Source: an uncultured Eubacteriales bacterium (GTDB lineage Bacteria > Bacillota > Clostridia > Christensenellales > UBA1242). From it: DNA of 18,588 nt. The position numbers and the translations under genes are program-made. Positions 15,162 to 18,588 of this stretch are shown here, piece by piece. Numbering within the stretch: position 1 is the first letter of the stretch; each line of letters begins with the position of its first letter. The notes under the pieces were generated by a model. It saw only the letters and a list, made by a program, of their open reading frames with translations. It was not told where the DNA came from and searched no databases. Location: contig USTJ01000001.1 of NCBI GenBank assembly GCA_900557585.1, forward strand, positions 1 to 18,588, read 5' to 3'.

Positions 15162-16334
15162 GTGGAAGAAGAATTTGAAACTGATGACACTGCTCCTGCA
15201 AAAAAGCGCAAAGAAAAAAGCGTTTGTAAAATCAGAAAAGAACACAAAATAAGCGAAAAAGAAGAAAAGAAAGAAACCAAGAAACTTGCAAAAACCCAAA
15301 AGCACTTGGCAAAAAAGTTCGGCACAGTTTCGGGTGAAAATAAAGAAACCGATGATAATGGCGTCATTCAAAATGAAGAGCCAAACGAGTTTGAAAAACA
15401 ATCTATCAATGCATCAAGCGGAAAAACCAAACAAGACAAAGTGTTGATTGTTCGCAAAAAGAAAGACGAAAAACCAATGACCATGAAACGCAGAATTTTG
15501 AACTGGATTTCATATGCTTTGGTTGGTATCATTGCAATTGGTTTTGGTTATATTGGTGGAAACTTTTACTATGCAAACTATATGGATCAACCAAACTATA
15601 ATTTTGATAGTTCTGAACTTCGTGACAATGGTGAAGAGATTTATAATCGTTTGGTTGCAGATGGCAAAACTCCCGACCGTGAAAATGCTGTTGAAGTTAT
15701 TGTTGCAGCCGACTATTTGCTTTCAAAAACCACAAAATATACAGGCTCAGTTATTGGTGCGGTTCAACCAAGCATTGGCGCGCAACAAACAGTTCGTGGA
15801 ACAAAAGGAAGAGATGGAAATCATTTCTTTGTTCAAAACTATTCAAAAGGAATGATGTCAATTGCCGAGAAATATGACTATTTCGCCGACACCGACACAG
15901 CCGAAGTTTTTCGTGTTGAAGGTGGAGCCGTTAAAACTGATTCTGCCGATTTTGGAACAAAACCAACTTGGACATTTAACAAAGAAAGTTTCATGGCAGA
16001 ATATGGAACTGCTCCTGACAGTTTGATAATTCCATATACGATTTCTTCAAAAACCTATATTGTTGGTTCAGAATCTGTAACTCCACTTGGTGGTGGAAAA
16101 TATCAATTAAAAATGTCTCTCACAAACGATAAGGCTGTTTCAGACTATGCAAAACAAGTGAAACACATGTCCGGTCTTGCAAACTATCCACGCTTTGACC
16201 GCATTACAGTTTCGTTTGTTGTTGACACTTCATATCGCATTTTATCTCTTCGCTATGACGAGGCATACACTGTCACATATTTTGGTGTTCCTGCAAAATG
16301 CGTGGGCTGGCTTGAAGTTTTAATTGAATATTAA
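15162..16334 (+). CDS. Single-pass membrane protein with extracellular domain, unknown function
   Basis: I do not recognise the family. From GTG 15162 the protein has 390 residues. The first ~110 are very polar and rich in Lys and Glu (KKRKEKS, EKEEKKETKK) and probably disordered in the cytoplasm. One transmembrane helix follows (about 113-135, WISYALVGIIAIGFGYIGG), preceded by MKRR, so the C-terminal ~250 residues should be outside. That domain starts helical (NGEEIYNRLVADGK, ADYLLSKT) and then looks beta-rich, ending with a pattern like YRILSLRYDEAYTV...GVPAKCVGWLEVLIEY. This ending loosely recalls LolA-like lipoprotein-binding beta sheets; that is a weak inference. It is followed after 32 bases by the SDR gene, probably in the same transcript, because no terminator lies between. 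Confidence 0.8.
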   Translation: MEEEFETDDTAPAKKRKEKSVCKIRKEHKISEKEEKKETKKLAKTQKHLAKKFGTVSGENKETDDNGVIQNEEPNEFEKQSINASSGKTKQDKVLIVRKKKDEKPMTMKRRILNWISYALVGIIAIGFGYIGGNFYYANYMDQPNYNFDSSELRDNGEEIYNRLVADGKTPDRENAVEVIVAADYLLSKTTKYTGSVIGAVQPSIGAQQTVRGTKGRDGNHFFVQNYSKGMMSIAEKYDYFADTDTAEVFRVEGGAVKTDSADFGTKPTWTFNKESFMAEYGTAPDSLIIPYTISSKTYIVGSESVTPLGGGKYQLKMSLTNDKAVSDYAKQVKHMSGLANYPRFDRITVSFVVDTSYRILSLRYDEAYTVTYFGVPAKCVGWLEVLIEY

Positions 16335-16366
16335 AAAACGCAAAAATAGTGCGCAAAAGGTGAAAA

Positions 16367-17254
16367 ATGTACTCTAAAAATTGGATTTTTGGCAAAAATG
16401 TTGTGATAACTGGAACATCAAGTGGAATGGGACTTGAAATGGCAAAACTGCTTTCAAGCAAATATTTTTGCCATGTTTATGGCTGTGGAAGGAACCTTGA
16501 AAAACTTGAAAACAGCAAAAAAATTATTGATGCAGAAATTGAAAAAGAATATCAAAGTTTAAGTGTAAAGAAAAAATCAAAACATGAAAAAGGCAGTTAT
16601 AACTTTTTTCAAACTGATGTTTCATCTTTTGAAAATTTTTCACTTTTCAAACAAAAACTTGATGAACTGAATTTCAAAGCAGACATTGTAATCAACAACG
16701 CAGGAATCATGCCTGCGTTTGAAAAATTTGAAACTCAAACAATTGAAACTGCAAGAAAAGTTTTTGACACAAATTTCTTTTCACAGGTTTACAGTTACGA
16801 ATTGTTTGTTTCTGATTTAAAACAAAATCATGGTGCGTTTTACAGTGTTTCAAGTGCGTCGGCACTTTGTCCAATTGTTGGAGAAGCGCTATATTCTTCG
16901 AGCAAGGCTGCAATCAAAAATTTTATAGAATCCATTCGTGTTGAACACAAAAAAGATTTTCTTGTTGGAATTGTTTTTCCAGGCTTTGTAAAAACTGATT
17001 TGTTTAGGGAAGAAGAAAGCATGAGCAAACTTGTTCAAAAGTTCTCAATGCCTGCACCAAAAATGGCGAAAAAGATTGTGAATGTAATCCGAAAGAGAAA
17101 AAAGCGTGCAGTGTTTGGATTTGATGGAAATCTTTTAAACTCGCTTTATAAGTTCTTTCCAAAAACCACGCTAACAACAGTTTCAAATGTTTTGGAAATT
17201 TCGCACGATCCAATGTTTGACAAGATGTATGTGCACACTAGGAAACAAAGATAG
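16367..17254 (+). CDS. Short-chain dehydrogenase/reductase (SDR, classical type)
   Basis: This 295-residue protein is an NAD(P)-dependent oxidoreductase of the classical SDR superfamily. The nucleotide-binding TGTSSGMG is at 15-22, the acidic DV of the adenine-binding region at 84-85, NNAG at 110-113, the catalytic serine in SVSSAS (about S163), and YSSSK gives Y176 and K180. PGFVKTD (205-211) is the usual segment after strand 6. A lysine-rich stretch (about 55-77) between strand 3 and DV is longer than usual by roughly 15-20 residues. The C-terminus is basic (RKRKKR) with a hydrophobic region, as in membrane-associated lipid-type SDRs. The substrate is unknown. Ribosome site AAAGGTGA lies just before ATG 16367. 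It is likely co-transcribed with the upstream membrane protein gene. Confidence 0.9.
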   Translation: MYSKNWIFGKNVVITGTSSGMGLEMAKLLSSKYFCHVYGCGRNLEKLENSKKIIDAEIEKEYQSLSVKKKSKHEKGSYNFFQTDVSSFENFSLFKQKLDELNFKADIVINNAGIMPAFEKFETQTIETARKVFDTNFFSQVYSYELFVSDLKQNHGAFYSVSSASALCPIVGEALYSSSKAAIKNFIESIRVEHKKDFLVGIVFPGFVKTDLFREEESMSKLVQKFSMPAPKMAKKIVNVIRKRKKRAVFGFDGNLLNSLYKFFPKTTLTTVSNVLEISHDPMFDKMYVHTRKQR

Positions 17255-17297
17255 TTTTAAGGTATTTTTTGTTTAGATTTGGAGAAAAATTTTAAAG

Positions 17298-17329
17298 AAG
17301 TCATTTTAAAATGACTTTTTTATTTTTTT
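17298..17329 (+). terminator. Rho-independent terminator after the SDR gene
   Basis: AAGTCATTTTAAAATGACTT is a perfect palindrome (17298-17317) followed by T-rich sequence to 17329. It lies about 45 bases after the SDR stop. Confidence 0.88.
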
Positions 17330-17342
17330 GCTTTTAAATAAG

Positions 17343-17372
17343 TTGCGATTGCTTTTGCTGGTGTGATAAAAT
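17343..17372 (+). promoter_or_regulatory. Promoter of the flavin oxidoreductase gene
   Basis: TTGCGA (17343-17348), an 18-base spacer and TGATAAAAT (17364-17372), an extended -10 of the TGn type. Confidence 0.55.
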
Positions 17373-17382
17373 AGAAACATAG

Positions 17383-17390
17383 AAAGGGGG
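17383..17390 (+). promoter_or_regulatory. Ribosome binding site that selects TTG 17398
   Basis: AAAGGGGG lies seven bases before TTG 17398. An ATG at 17393 is only two bases from the site and opens a different frame of 20 codons that ends at TAG 17453. The next in-frame ATG, at 17488, has no such site. Confidence 0.7.
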
Positions 17391-17397
17391 AAATGCT

Positions 17398-18588
17398 TTG
17401 GATAGAAATGATATCAATAAAGCGAGAGAATATGAAGAGGTTCTTTCTCGTTTAGAAGACACTTTTGGAGATTGGTTCAATGGAAAAATGCAAATTCCAA
17501 CAATGACAAACAACCTTTATCCATACACAAAAATGTTCAGTCCAATCAAGGTGAACAAATGCGAAATCAAAAACCGTCTTGTAATGGGTCCAATGGGAAA
17601 CGTTAACATGGGCGACGAAACTGGCAGACCAAGCCAAAAGATGATAGACTATTTCGAGGCTCGCGCAAAGGGCGGAGTTGGTCTTATCACAACCGGTCTC
17701 ATTCCAACAAGTTTTGGGGTTGACCCAACTGTTCTTGAAAAAGACAATTTGTCATATTTTCCAAGAATCGACCGAAGCCGTACAAATTTGGTTGGTTGGA
17801 GAAACTTGGCATATGCAGTGCATTCATATGGCTCAAAAATTTTCATTCAACTTACTGCGGGTCTTGGCAGAGTTGGAAACCCAGAATGCTTGCTCACAAA
17901 ACTTAAACTTCCAGTTTCAGCATCGTGGAATCCAAACTATTATATTCCTGCAATCCCATGCAAAAAGTTGAGTGGTGCAGGATGCAAAAAAATTATCAAA
18001 AAAACAGGTCAAGCAGCAATCGATGCAAAAACTGCTGGGCTTGATGGTGTATATCTTCATGGTCACGAAGGCTATTTGCTTGAACAAATGACAAACCCAG
18101 CATTCAACCGTCGCATTCTTGGAAGATATTCATCATATCAACAATTTGGTCTTGACATGGTTTCAGAAATCAGAAAACGCTGTGGCGACAAGTTTCCAAT
18201 CATGTATAGAATTGACCTTTCGCTTATGCTCAATGCAACCTATGGCGACAAAATGAAAAAAATCAAGAGTTTGAAAAAGTTCCGCGACGAGCGTCTTTGC
18301 CTTGAAACTCTTGAATATATGGCAAACCTTGTAAAAGCAGGCGTTGACATGTTCGACGTTGACCTTGGTTGCTATGACAACTGGTGGCTTCCACATCCAC
18401 CTTCGAGCATGCCATCTGGCTGTTTCCTTGAAATTGCAGAAATTGCAAAGAAATATTTTAAAGACAATAACATTGTTTCAAATGCGGGTCTTCCAGTTCC
18501 AATTGTTGCGGTTGGAAAACTTGGATATCCAGATCTTGCAGAACAAGCCCTTCGCGACGAAAAGTGCGACATGATCATGCTTGCACGT
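17398..18588 (+). CDS. Old Yellow Enzyme-type NADH:flavin oxidoreductase, 3' end outside window
   Basis: The frame is open to the window end, giving 397 residues from TTG 17398. The TIM-barrel FMN domain is recognisable: KNRLVMGPM (58-66), GGVGLITTG (92-100), IQLTAGLGR (150-158), DGVYLHGHEGYLLEQMTNPAFNRR (216-239), and the phosphate-binding end VAVGKLGYPDLAEQAL...CDMIMLAR (370-397). This fits the OYE/2,4-dienoyl-CoA reductase group, which reduces activated C=C bonds with FMN; larger members (BaiCD/FadH type) continue with Fe-S and FAD/NAD(P)H domains, which cannot be seen here. An N-terminal extension of ~45 residues precedes the barrel. QLTAGLGR has Ala-Gly where many OYEs have a His (QL-x-H-x-GR), so the catalytic details may differ. 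It is alone after the SDR terminator, with its own promoter. Confidence 0.88.
   Translation, partial: MDRNDINKAREYEEVLSRLEDTFGDWFNGKMQIPTMTNNLYPYTKMFSPIKVNKCEIKNRLVMGPMGNVNMGDETGRPSQKMIDYFEARAKGGVGLITTGLIPTSFGVDPTVLEKDNLSYFPRIDRSRTNLVGWRNLAYAVHSYGSKIFIQLTAGLGRVGNPECLLTKLKLPVSASWNPNYYIPAIPCKKLSGAGCKKIIKKTGQAAIDAKTAGLDGVYLHGHEGYLLEQMTNPAFNRRILGRYSSYQQFGLDMVSEIRKRCGDKFPIMYRIDLSLMLNATYGDKMKKIKSLKKFRDERLCLETLEYMANLVKAGVDMFDVDLGCYDNWWLPHPPSSMPSGCFLEIAEIAKKYFKDNNIVSNAGLPVPIVAVGKLGYPDLAEQALRDEKCDMIMLAR

Noticed and set aside
1..18588. CRISPR array, tRNA/rRNA genes, transposase or integrase genes
   Set aside because: No regularly spaced repeats, tRNA-like cloverleaf or recombinase motif was noticed on either strand; a tRNAscan or ISfinder search would be the decisive check.

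Overview
The window looks like chromosomal DNA of a low-GC Gram-positive bacterium. Coding density is high, the standard code is used (TGG for Trp, TGA as stop), Shine-Dalgarno sites are AGGAGG-like, TTGACA/TATAAT promoters and U-tailed terminators are common, and surface proteins carry InlB-type repeats. The rpoD-trmK-zinc-ribbon gene order is that of Bacillota, especially Clostridia. An uncultured gut clostridial lineage is my guess, not something the sequence proves. I see no rRNA, tRNA, CRISPR array, insertion sequence or phage gene.

Region 1 (1-1860) is a housekeeping operon: the 3' end of the primary sigma factor gene rpoD, then trmK (tRNA m1A22 methyltransferase), then a coiled-coil/zinc-ribbon protein. 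Each start codon overlaps the preceding stop as TAATG, and a strong terminator follows. The 326-base gap after it (1793-2118) holds that terminator, a 17-base direct repeat, one possible 20-codon ORF and a promoter.

Region 2 (2119-3463) is a monocistronic YkvI-like (LeuT-fold) membrane transporter followed by repeat- and hairpin-rich DNA.

Region 3 (3464-12609) is the accessory surface part. A single 2785-codon gene encodes a membrane-anchored giant protein made of an N-terminal propeller-like segment and many InlB/Flg_new-type and divergent beta-repeat modules. Next, under its own consensus promoter, is a 210-residue lipoprotein carrying one divergent module of the same type. They plausibly act together at the cell surface in adhesion or envelope scaffolding, but no ligand can be read from the sequence.

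Region 4 (12800-15060) has a metallo-beta-lactamase-fold hydrolase converging on a putative 10-TM heavy-metal exporter (ArsP_2-like) with a histidine-rich cytoplasmic loop; a symmetric bidirectional terminator separates them. Region 5 (15061-17329) runs divergently from the exporter: an unrecognised single-pass membrane protein and a short-chain dehydrogenase, probably one operon. Region 6 (17343-18588) starts an Old Yellow Enzyme-type flavin oxidoreductase that runs off the window.

No obvious new multi-gene defence or mobile system is present. The most unusual content is the giant repeat protein with its lipoprotein neighbour, and the unrecognised extracellular domain encoded at 15162-16334.
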